This document shows positions 41,870 through 49,559 of a stretch of DNA of 64,000 bases, one piece after another. The notes under the pieces were generated by a model. It saw nothing but the letters and a program-made list of their open reading frames with translations. It did no database searches and was not told where the DNA came from. Position numbers and translations under genes: made by a program. The stretch covers positions 62,001-126,000 of the forward strand of contig NZ_JBMVQZ010000004.1 of assembly GCF_049537155.1 (NCBI RefSeq). The letters are read 5' to 3'. Each line of letters starts with the position of its first letter. The first letter of the stretch is position 1. The stretch is from Limisphaera sp049537155 (lineage in GTDB: Bacteria > Verrucomicrobiota > Verrucomicrobiia > Limisphaerales > Limisphaeraceae).

Positions 41870-43179
41870 AGACCTACGTCCTGGACACCAACGTCCTGCT
41901 GCACGATCCACATTCGTTGCTGCAATTCCGGGAAAACCAGGTCGTCATCCCCATCGAGGTGATCGAGGAAATAGACCGGTTCAAACGCGAGCCGAGTGAG
42001 CTGGGGCAGAACGCGCGCACGGTGTCGCGCCTGCTGGACGGCCTGCGCGCGCAGGGCCGGCTCAGCGAGGGGGTGCCGTTGCCCAACGGCGGCCGGTTGC
42101 GGGTCATCTGTCCGCCCAGACCCTCCCGCAACGGCAAAAACGGCCGCGCGGGCGAGCCTTCTGTGGACGACCGCATCCTGTCTCTGTGCCTGAAACTCAA
42201 GAAGGAATCGCCGCGCCATCCGACCATCCTGGTTTCGAAAGACATCAACCTCCGGGTGAAAGCCGATGCATACGGACTGGCGGCCGAGGATTACGAGAGC
42301 GACCGGGTCTTTGTCACCGACCTCTACACCGGCATGATCGAATGCACGGTCAGTCCGCAGGACATTGCGCGGTTCCGGGCCAATGGGGAGCTCGAGGTGC
42401 CGGACGGCCTCCACGTGCACCCCAACGAGTACTGCACCCTCATTGACGAGACCAACCCCAAACGCACGGCGCTGGCCCGGGTGGACGTGAACGGCGCGCG
42501 CCTCATCCCCATCCTGGACACCCGTGAAGGTGTCTGGGGGATCAAGCCGCGCAACCGCGAGCAGCACTTTGCCTTCGACGCGCTGCTGGATGACCGGATC
42601 AAACTGGTGACCCTGATGGGCAAGGCCGGCACGGGCAAGACCCTGCTGGCCATGGCGGCGGGACTGAAGCGGACCGTTCTGGACCGCGAGTTCCGCCGCG
42701 TCGTGGTGGCGCGCCCCACCGTCTCCATGGGACGTGAACTGGGTTTTCTGCCGGGCACGCTCGAGGAAAAACTGGCGCCCTGGATGCAACCCATCCACGA
42801 CGCTTTGGAGCTGTTGAGCGACCTCAACATGGGTCAGGACCAGCGCAGGAGCACCGACCTGCTCCGGTCGGGCAGCATCGTCGTGGAGGCGCTCAGCTAC
42901 ATCCGGGGCCGCAGCATCGCCAACCAGTTCATGATCATTGACGAGGCACAAAACCTCACACCCCTCGAGGTCAAAACCATCGTCACCCGCGTGGGCCCCG
43001 GCACCAAGATCGTCTTCACGGGCGATCCCTACCAGATCGACAATCCCTACGTGGACTCCTCCTCCAACGGCTTCAACTACATCGTCAGCCGGTTTCGGGA
43101 ACAACCGATCGCCGCCCACATCGAGCTGCAAAAGGGGGAGCGATCCGAGCTGGCCGAGCTGGCGGCAAACCTGCTGTGA
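41866..43179 (+). CDS. PIN-PhoH fusion ATPase/ribonuclease (PhoH2 type)
   Basis: A 437-residue protein. The N-terminal PIN nuclease domain (KTYVLDTNVLLHDP with the first catalytic Asp; IEEIDRFK; SVDDRILSLCLKLK; LVSKDINLRVKA) is followed by a PhoH ATPase domain with Walker A MGKAGTGKTLLA near residue 251 and Walker B FMIIDEAQNLTP near 355, then VFTGDPYQID. PIN-PhoH proteins act as RNA helicase/ribonucleases. The GTG start at 41866 overlaps the GST stop. It is followed 67 bp later by a tRNA-modifying enzyme. Confidence 0.93.
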   Translation: MKTYVLDTNVLLHDPHSLLQFRENQVVIPIEVIEEIDRFKREPSELGQNARTVSRLLDGLRAQGRLSEGVPLPNGGRLRVICPPRPSRNGKNGRAGEPSVDDRILSLCLKLKKESPRHPTILVSKDINLRVKADAYGLAAEDYESDRVFVTDLYTGMIECTVSPQDIARFRANGELEVPDGLHVHPNEYCTLIDETNPKRTALARVDVNGARLIPILDTREGVWGIKPRNREQHFAFDALLDDRIKLVTLMGKAGTGKTLLAMAAGLKRTVLDREFRRVVVARPTVSMGRELGFLPGTLEEKLAPWMQPIHDALELLSDLNMGQDQRRSTDLLRSGSIVVEALSYIRGRSIANQFMIIDEAQNLTPLEVKTIVTRVGPGTKIVFTGDPYQIDNPYVDSSSNGFNYIVSRFREQPIAAHIELQKGERSELAELAANLL

Positions 43180-43246
43180 ACAGGCCGGCCCCTCACCAGG
43201 ACGGGCCCGACTTGAGTGCCGCCGGCCCCTGTCGCATGTTGGAACC

Positions 43247-44383
43247 GTGAAAATCGGGTCGCTCGAACTGGCCACGAACCTTTGTCTCTCGCCGCTGGCA
43301 GGTTACACCAACCTGCCCTTCCGGCTGGTGCTGCGGGAGATCGGCGGCCTGGGCCTGGCCACCACGGACCTGGTCAATGCGCGTTCGCTGCTGGAAAACC
43401 GTCCCAAGGCCCTCAAACTGGTGGAAACCCGACCGGAGGACCGTCCGTTGGCCGTCCAGTTGTTCGGGGCCCATCCGGACGAAATGGCCGCCGCCGCGCA
43501 GAAGGTGGAGGCCATGGGAGTGTCGTGCATCGACATCAACATGGGCTGCCCCGTGCGCAAGGTCTGCAAGGTGGGGGCGGGCAGCGCCATGATGCGCGAC
43601 ATTGACCAGGCCGTGGCCGTGGCCCGGGCCGTGGTCAACGCCGTGCGCATCCCCGTCACCGCCAAGATGCGCCTCGGCTGGGACAACCGGAACATCACGG
43701 CCCCCGAACTCGCACGCGCCCTGGAGGACGTGGGCATCGCGGCCGTCTTCGTCCACGGGCGCACGCGCGAACAGGGCTTCTCCGGCCATGTCAGCCTGGA
43801 GGGCATCCGCCGCGTGGTGGAAGCCGTCCGGCGCATTCCGGTGATCGGCAACGGCGATGTCACCACGCCGGAAGCCGCCCGGGTCATGCTGCAGGAGACC
43901 GGTTGCGCCGGCGTGAGCATCGGGCGGGGCGCGTTCTACGATCCCTGGATCTTCCAGCGCACCCGGGCCTACCTGGAGCGCAAACGGCGGGAGGCGGCCG
44001 GTGCCGACCCGACCACGCTGCCCGAAGTGCCGCCCGAACCCACATTCGAGGAACGGGTCCGGATCATGCGACGCCACCTGGACCTGCTCGTCGAGGTCTT
44101 TGGAGAGGAGACCGGCTGCAAGATGTTTCGCAAGATCGCACCCTGGTACGCCCGCCGGTTCGGGCCCAATCACGAGTTCAACCGCCGAATCGTCCATTTG
44201 CAGAAGCGCGAGGAATTCGAGGAAATCCTGGAGGCCTACCGTCGCTGGCGTCAACAGTTCCTCGACGATCAGGGCAACCTGCTGCCGCGCTATCAGCCGC
44301 CACCTTTGACGGTGACCTTTCAGGAAACCATCGAGCCCGGCCGTGCCGTGCCCGTCCCGGCCGGGCCGGTGGAGTTCTGGTGA
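43247..44383 (+). CDS. dus: tRNA-dihydrouridine synthase
   Basis: A 378-residue FMN enzyme reducing uridines in the tRNA D-loop. It has LSPLAGYTNLPFRL at the N-terminus, QLFGAHPDEM, the catalytic-Cys motif DINMGCPVRKVCKVGAGS, VTAKMRLGWD, FVHGRTREQGF and IGNGDVTTPE. It is longer than the common ~320-340 residues because of a C-terminal extension after the helical domain. The GTG at 43247 is the only suitable start; a five-codon ATG frame (43235-43249) ends in a GTGA overlap with it. Subtype (DusB-like) not certain. Confidence 0.93.
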   Translation: MKIGSLELATNLCLSPLAGYTNLPFRLVLREIGGLGLATTDLVNARSLLENRPKALKLVETRPEDRPLAVQLFGAHPDEMAAAAQKVEAMGVSCIDINMGCPVRKVCKVGAGSAMMRDIDQAVAVARAVVNAVRIPVTAKMRLGWDNRNITAPELARALEDVGIAAVFVHGRTREQGFSGHVSLEGIRRVVEAVRRIPVIGNGDVTTPEAARVMLQETGCAGVSIGRGAFYDPWIFQRTRAYLERKRREAAGADPTTLPEVPPEPTFEERVRIMRRHLDLLVEVFGEETGCKMFRKIAPWYARRFGPNHEFNRRIVHLQKREEFEEILEAYRRWRQQFLDDQGNLLPRYQPPPLTVTFQETIEPGRAVPVPAGPVEFW

Positions 44384-44489
44384 TCCGGCCCGTGGCGGCG
44401 CGCGCGTCCGCCCGTGCGTCGCGCGGCCGCTGCCGCCACCCCGTGTTTGGGCTGGCGTGCCGTGGCCGGCCTGGTTCATGCTGGGGCGC

Positions 44490-45443
44490 ATGGGACGCAC
44501 GACAAGTTGGCGCGGAATCTACACGGCCCTGGTCACGCCTTTCCGGGACGGAAAAATCGACGCGGAGGCGCTGGCGCGATTGATCGAGTTTCAGGTCAGC
44601 GGGGGCGTGGACGGCGTGGTCCCGGTGGGGACCACGGGCGAATCCGCCACGCTCGACTACGACGAGCACATCGCCGTCATCGAGATCACTGTGAAACAGG
44701 CGGCCGGGCGCGTGCGCGTCATGGCCGGCACCGGCGCCAACTCCACCCAGGAGGCCATCGAATTGACACGCCGCGCGGAGGCCGTCGGCGCCGATGCCTC
44801 CCTGCAGGTGACCCCCTACTACAACAAACCGACCCAGGAAGGACTCTTCCAACATTTCCGTGAGGTCGCCAGGTCCACCCGCCTGCCGATCATCCTCTAC
44901 AACATCCCCAGCCGGTGCGGGGTGGAGATCGGCGTGGAGACGGTGCGGCGCCTGGCCGAAGAGTGCCCCAACATCGTGGGGATCAAGGAAGCCGGCGGCA
45001 ACGCCGACCGGGTCAGTCAATTGCGCGCCGCCCTGGGACCGCGTTTCACCATCCTGAGCGGCGACGATTCGTTGACCCTGCCCTTCATGGCCGTGGGGGC
45101 CGAGGGCGTGGTAAGCGTGGCTTCCAACGTGATTCCCCGGGAGGTCTCCCGCATGGTTCGCGCCTTTTTGGAGGGTCGAGCGGCGGAGGCCCAGCGCCTG
45201 CACGCGCGTTATTACCCGTTGTTCAAGGACCTGTTCATCGAAACCAACCCGATTCCCGTCAAGGCCGCCCTGGCCATGATGGGATTGGTGGCGGAGGAAT
45301 ATCGTCTGCCGCTGGTGCCCATGGCCCCGGCAAACCGCGAGCGCCTGGCGGCCACGCTCCGGAGTTGCGGGGTTCTGAAGAACCCTGGCCGCGCCGACCG
45401 TGGCCGGATCACACGGCGCGCTCCGGCACGACGCGGAAGCTGA
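44490..45443 (+). CDS. dapA: 4-hydroxy-tetrahydrodipicolinate synthase
   Basis: A 317-residue TIM-barrel aldolase condensing pyruvate with aspartate semialdehyde, the first committed step to diaminopimelate and lysine. It has TALVTPFRDGKID at the N-terminus, VPVGTTGESATLDYDEH, TPYYNKPTQEG, the catalytic Tyr in LYNIPSRCG, the Schiff-base Lys166 in VGIKEAGG and LSGDDSLTLPFM. The last ~25 residues (basic, Arg-rich) exceed the usual length. The ATG at 44490 is chosen over one four codons upstream. dapB follows 34 bp later. Confidence 0.96.
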   Translation: MGRTTSWRGIYTALVTPFRDGKIDAEALARLIEFQVSGGVDGVVPVGTTGESATLDYDEHIAVIEITVKQAAGRVRVMAGTGANSTQEAIELTRRAEAVGADASLQVTPYYNKPTQEGLFQHFREVARSTRLPIILYNIPSRCGVEIGVETVRRLAEECPNIVGIKEAGGNADRVSQLRAALGPRFTILSGDDSLTLPFMAVGAEGVVSVASNVIPREVSRMVRAFLEGRAAEAQRLHARYYPLFKDLFIETNPIPVKAALAMMGLVAEEYRLPLVPMAPANRERLAATLRSCGVLKNPGRADRGRITRRAPARRGS

Positions 45444-45477
45444 GTCCCCGTCCACCCTTTCGTTTCGCCACGGGACC

Positions 45478-46230
45478 ATGGAAACGCCGGTACGCATCGT
45501 GTTGCACGGGGCCCGCGGCCGGATGGGCCGTGCCATCCTGAACGTGGTGGATCAGCATCCGGGCCTCCAGGTCACTGCCCGGGTTGACCAGGGTGACGAC
45601 CTGGCCCGGGCGCTGCAACAGGGCGACGTGTTGGTGGATTTCAGCGTGCCCGAGGCAACGGAGCGGATGCTCTCGCTTTGCGTGGACCGCCGCGTGCCGG
45701 TGGTCCTCGGCACCACGGGCCATGAAGAGCAGGTGCGGCGCAGGATCCGCGAAGCCGCAGGCGTGATTCCCATCGTGTGGGCCTCGAATTTCTCCACCGG
45801 GGTCAATGTGTTGTTCTGGCTGACCGAGCGCGCGGCGCAGATCCTGGGTCCCGACTACGACGCCGAGATCGTGGAGATGCATCACCGCCACAAACAGGAC
45901 GCACCCAGCGGCACGGCACGCACGCTGGCGGAGATCCTCGTCTCGGTGCGGCACGCCCTGTGGGAGCGCGATGTGCGGTTTGGCCGGCAGGGACTGGTGG
46001 GCCCGCGCCGGCCCGGGGAAATCGGCGTGCACGCCCTCCGGGGCGGCGACGTGGTGGGCGATCACACGGTGATTTTTGCCGCGCCGGGAGAGCGCGTGGA
46101 ATTAACACATCGGGCTTCCAGTCGCGAAACCTTCGCCCATGGCGCCCTCCGTGCCGCGCGCTGGGTCCGGGACCGGCCGCCCGGCCTGTACGACATGCGC
46201 GACGTTCTGGGCCTGCGCGCGCCGGCCTGA
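45478..46230 (+). CDS. dapB: 4-hydroxy-tetrahydrodipicolinate reductase
   Basis: A 250-residue NAD(P)H-dependent reductase acting directly after DapA. The dinucleotide-binding motif LHGARGRMGRA is at residues ~9-19; VDFSVPEA, VLGTTGHEE and SNFSTGVNVLF follow. The family signature MHHRHKQDAPSGTA contains the catalytic His and Lys. Length normal. It ends the dap pair; a promoter-like sequence for the MFS gene begins 14 bp after its stop. Confidence 0.96.
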   Translation: METPVRIVLHGARGRMGRAILNVVDQHPGLQVTARVDQGDDLARALQQGDVLVDFSVPEATERMLSLCVDRRVPVVLGTTGHEEQVRRRIREAAGVIPIVWASNFSTGVNVLFWLTERAAQILGPDYDAEIVEMHHRHKQDAPSGTARTLAEILVSVRHALWERDVRFGRQGLVGPRRPGEIGVHALRGGDVVGDHTVIFAAPGERVELTHRASSRETFAHGALRAARWVRDRPPGLYDMRDVLGLRAPA

Positions 46231-46244
46231 ATCCCGGGCGCAGC

Positions 46245-46272
46245 TTGACGATCCACCGCGCGGCGCTAGATT
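46245..46272 (+). promoter_or_regulatory. Promoter for the MFS exporter gene
   Basis: TTGACG, 16-bp spacer, TAGATT. The expected transcript start (~46279) coincides with an ATG at 46280, which would open an 18-codon leader frame without a 5' leader. Confidence 0.6.
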
Positions 46273-46279
46273 CCGCGCC

Positions 46280-46336
46280 ATGTTGGGCGTCCCGGGTTTG
46301 CCTCGTCTGCGTCGGAGTCGGAGGTGTGGTGCATGA
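46280..46336 (+). CDS. Possible 18-residue Arg-rich leader peptide
   Basis: ATG at 46280, at the predicted transcript start, opens a frame encoding MLGVPGLPRLRRSRRCGA and stopping at 46336 in an ATGA overlap with the MFS start. It could couple or attenuate translation of the exporter, or be a chance frame: any gene starting ATGA has a TGA there. Confidence 0.25.
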   Translation: MLGVPGLPRLRRSRRCGA

Positions 46337-47607
46337 GACGGCCGGCTTTGGGCATCATCTGGCTGACGGTTTTTCTGGATCTGGTGGGCTTCGGCATCGT
46401 GGTGCCCCTGGTCCCGCTGTACGGACGGGAGTGGGGCGCGCACGGGTTCGTGCTGGGGTTGATCATTGCGTCCTTTTCGGCCCTGCAGTTCCTTTGCGCA
46501 CCTCTCTGGGGCCGATGGTCGGACCGCGTGGGGCGGCGGCCCGTTCTGTTGATCAGCACCGCCGGGGCCGCGCTTTCTTACGTCCTGTTTGCGTGGAGCA
46601 GTCGGGTGCCCGATCCCGTCACGGCCCTCTGGTTGCTGGCCGCATCGCGGGCCTTTGCCGGTGCCTGCGGCGGAAACATCACCGTTGCCCAGGCCTACAT
46701 CGCCGACATCACACCGCCCGAACAACGCTCGCGCCGGATGGGCTTGATCGGCATGGCATTCGGGCTGGGGTTCATCTTCGGCCCCGTGCTGGGGGGGGTG
46801 AGCCTCAAATGGTGGGGCTTGAGCGGACCCGGCTGGCTGGCGGCCACGCTCTGCAGCCTGAATTTCCTGCTGGCCCTGTTCATCCTGGCCGAGAGCCGCC
46901 GGCCGGGGACCGCGCCGGTGGAGGTCCGACCCCACTGGGCACAGTACCTTCACACCCTGCGCACGCCGCGCGTGGGGCTGCTGGTGATGGTATTCTTCCT
47001 GGCCACCTTCGCCTTCAGCTGTTTCGAGAGCACGCTGCCCCTGGTGGTGAGCGACAATTTCGCGCTGGACCTCACCCATGACGGTCGTGCCGCCGCCACG
47101 GTGGTCTACCTGTTTGCCTACTGCGGCATCCTGGGAGCGCTCCTGCAGGGTACGGCCGTGGGGCGGTTGGTGGCCTGGCTGGGGGAGGTGCGCCTGATCG
47201 TGGGGAGTCTGATCTGCACGGGCTGCAGCCTGGCCGTGCTGCCCTTCATCCGGGGGGAGGGCCTGCTCTCATGGCCCACCTTGTGGGGGCCGCACGGAGG
47301 CGGTTGGTGGGCGTTGTTGGCCGCTCTGGGACTGCTCTCGCTGGGGTCGAGTCTGACCCGGCCGCCCTTGTTCGGCCTGCTGTCGAATCTCACCCGCGAG
47401 AGCGAGCGCGGCGCCACCTTCGGCGTGGCCCAGAGCATGGGGAGTCTGGCCCGGATCCTGGGCCCGGTGTTCGCCAACACCACCCTTCATTACCTCCCGC
47501 CGTTGCCGTACCTGGTGTGCGCGGCTCTGCTGATGGGGACGGCGGCCGTGCTGGGACGGCGGTGGCACACGGCCGTGCCGGCGGAGGCCCCGGCCGGAAC
47601 CGGCTGA
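46333..47607 (+). CDS. MFS transporter, TetA-like drug/metabolite exporter
   Basis: A 424-residue protein with 12 predicted membrane helices. Motif A GRWSDRVGRRPVLL lies between helices 2 and 3; PEQRSRRMGLIGMAFGLGFIFGP is like the motif C region of antiporters of the TetA/BCR type. It probably exports a small molecule by proton antiport; the substrate is not predictable. Start: ATG at 46333 with GGAGG eight bases before it; a GTG three codons upstream is less likely. Confidence 0.85.
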   Translation: MRRPALGIIWLTVFLDLVGFGIVVPLVPLYGREWGAHGFVLGLIIASFSALQFLCAPLWGRWSDRVGRRPVLLISTAGAALSYVLFAWSSRVPDPVTALWLLAASRAFAGACGGNITVAQAYIADITPPEQRSRRMGLIGMAFGLGFIFGPVLGGVSLKWWGLSGPGWLAATLCSLNFLLALFILAESRRPGTAPVEVRPHWAQYLHTLRTPRVGLLVMVFFLATFAFSCFESTLPLVVSDNFALDLTHDGRAAATVVYLFAYCGILGALLQGTAVGRLVAWLGEVRLIVGSLICTGCSLAVLPFIRGEGLLSWPTLWGPHGGGWWALLAALGLLSLGSSLTRPPLFGLLSNLTRESERGATFGVAQSMGSLARILGPVFANTTLHYLPPLPYLVCAALLMGTAAVLGRRWHTAVPAEAPAGTG

Positions 47608-47717
47608 TCCCGGGAAAGATTGAACACGGACCCGGCCGGGGCTGTCTCCTGCTGGATGATGTCCGTCGGCTTCGTGGTTCGAGCCGGCGCAGGCCGCCTC
47701 TGCCGGCCAAAACGGGA

Positions 47718-47746
47718 TGGACAGCGGCCGAAGGGTGCATTATACG
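47718..47746 (+). promoter_or_regulatory. Promoter of the GldA-F-G/DUF4340 operon
   Basis: TGGACA, 17-bp spacer, TATACG, leaving a leader of ~33 bp to the ATG at 47786, which has GGAG seven bases before it. Confidence 0.6.
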
Positions 47747-47785
47747 CAGGGATCCGTCCGATCGGTTTCCTGAAGGAGCTTGACC

Positions 47786-48742
47786 ATGATCCGTGTGGAG
47801 CAACTGACGAAGAACTTTGGTGCCAAGCGTGCGGTGGACGGCGTGTCGTTCACCGTGGAGCCGGGGGAGGTGCTCGGCTTTTTGGGACCGAACGGCGCCG
47901 GCAAATCCACCACCATGCGGATGATCACCGGCTTCATTCCCCCGACGGCCGGCCGGGTCTGGATCGGAGGACACGACATGTGGGAGAAACCGATCCCGGC
48001 CAAGCGGCTGCTCGGCTATCTGCCCGAGAACGCGCCGGCCTACACGGACATGACCGTGTACGGTTTTCTGAACTTCGTCGCCGAACTGCGCGGCCTGCAC
48101 GGGCAGGCGCGCAAGCAGGCCGTGCACCGCGTGGTGGAGATGTGCTTTCTGGAGGGCGTCCTTCATCAGAGCGTGGAAACGCTTTCCAAGGGCTACCGCC
48201 ACCGCACCTGCTTTGCACAAGCCATTCTCCATGACCCGCCGGTGCTCATCCTGGACGAGCCCACCGACGGCCTGGATCCGAACCAGAAACATGAGGTGCG
48301 TTCGTTGATCCGCCGGATGGGCCAGAAGAAGGCGATCATCTTCTCCACACACATTCTCGAGGAGGTGGACGCCGCATGCACGCGGGCGATCATCATCGAT
48401 CGCGGGCGGATCGTCGCCAACGGCACCCCGGCCCAGTTGCGTGCGCGATCGGAACTGGCCGGTGCGGTCACCCTGCAGATCTCGCGCGCGACACGGGCGG
48501 AGGTCGTGGACAGGCTCTCGCAGGTGCCCGGCGCCAGGAGGGTGAATGTCCTGGAGGAAACCGCCCAGGCGATCCGCGTCCGTGTCTTTCCAAAAGAGCC
48601 CGGCATTGACGGGGCCTTCACCCGCGCGGTTGCGGAGGCGGCGCGGGGCTGGGCTCTCGAGGAGCTGCGCGTCGAAGAGGGCCGGTTGGACGAGGTCTTC
48701 CGCAGCATCACCATGCCGGACACGGTCCGCGCGGCCGCCTGA
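47786..48742 (+). CDS. ABC transporter ATP-binding protein, GldA-like
   Basis: A 318-residue protein. Walker A LGPNGAGKSTTMRMI is near residue 34, a Q-loop segment GYLPENAPAYTDM follows, the signature is LSKGYRHRTCFAQA, Walker B is LILDEPTDGLDPNQ and the switch is STHILEEV. YLPENAPLY-type and SKGYRQR-type variants are characteristic of the GldA group. A C-terminal ~90-residue domain follows. It forms a transporter with the next two genes. Widespread outside gliding bacteria, so the name does not imply gliding. Confidence 0.92.
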   Translation: MIRVEQLTKNFGAKRAVDGVSFTVEPGEVLGFLGPNGAGKSTTMRMITGFIPPTAGRVWIGGHDMWEKPIPAKRLLGYLPENAPAYTDMTVYGFLNFVAELRGLHGQARKQAVHRVVEMCFLEGVLHQSVETLSKGYRHRTCFAQAILHDPPVLILDEPTDGLDPNQKHEVRSLIRRMGQKKAIIFSTHILEEVDAACTRAIIIDRGRIVANGTPAQLRARSELAGAVTLQISRATRAEVVDRLSQVPGARRVNVLEETAQAIRVRVFPKEPGIDGAFTRAVAEAARGWALEELRVEEGRLDEVFRSITMPDTVRAAA

Positions 48743-48796
48743 GCCGTCCGGGGCGGACCGGTTGCACACGGGAATCTCAAGGATGGACGCTGAGCT

Positions 48797-49540
48797 ATGA
48801 GAGACTCGGTGAACAACATCTGGGCCATTGCCAAGCGCGAGCTGTCGGGTTATTTCGCCTCGCCGGTGGCCTATGTGTACATCGTGATTTTTCTGCTGTT
48901 GAGCGGCTTCTTCACCTTCATGGTGGGCGGGTTCTTCGAACGTGGCGAGGCTTCACTGGCGGCGTTCTTTCTGTGGCATCCATGGTTCTACCTGTTTCTG
49001 GTGCCTGCGGTGGGGATGCGCCTCTGGGCCGAGGAACGCCGGGTCGGAACCCTGGAACTTCTGCTGACCATGCCCATCACCGCATGGCAGGCCATCGTGG
49101 GCAAGTTTCTGGCCTCCTGGTTGTTCCTTGGACTGGCACTGGCACTGACCTTCCCGCTCTGGATCACGGTGAATTATCTCGGGGACCCGGACAATGGTGT
49201 GATCCTGGCCGCATACTGCGGGAGTTTTCTCATGGCCGGTTCCTATCTGGCGATCACCTGCATGACCTCGGCCCTGACTCGCAACCAGGTGATCAGTTTC
49301 ATTCTCTCGGTGGTGATCTGCCTGTTCCTGATCCTGGCCGGGTTCCCGCCGGTCACCAATCTGCTGGCGCAATGGTCGGCGCCCTTGGTGGAGCTCGTGG
49401 CCTCGTTCAGTTTCATCACCCACTTTGACGCCTTCCAGAAGGGCGTGTTGGACACGCGGGACATTCTCTATTTCCTGTCGGTCACCGTTTTTGCCCTGTT
49501 CACGACGAGTGTGATCCTCCGCAGTCTGCGTGCGGGTTGA
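48797..49540 (+). CDS. ABC-2 permease, GldF-like
   Basis: A 247-residue protein with six membrane helices. It begins NIWAIAKRELSGYFASPVAY, the standard GldF start; the coupling segment WAEERRVGTLELLLTMPIT is typical, and the end SFITHFDAFQKGVLDTRDILYFL is a strong GldF mark. It lies 54 bp after the ATPase gene and 19 bp before the GldG gene. A ribosome binding site is not obvious. Confidence 0.92.
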   Translation: MRDSVNNIWAIAKRELSGYFASPVAYVYIVIFLLLSGFFTFMVGGFFERGEASLAAFFLWHPWFYLFLVPAVGMRLWAEERRVGTLELLLTMPITAWQAIVGKFLASWLFLGLALALTFPLWITVNYLGDPDNGVILAAYCGSFLMAGSYLAITCMTSALTRNQVISFILSVVICLFLILAGFPPVTNLLAQWSAPLVELVASFSFITHFDAFQKGVLDTRDILYFLSVTVFALFTTSVILRSLRAG

Positions 49541-49559
49541 ACCGGATCGAATCGGTGCC

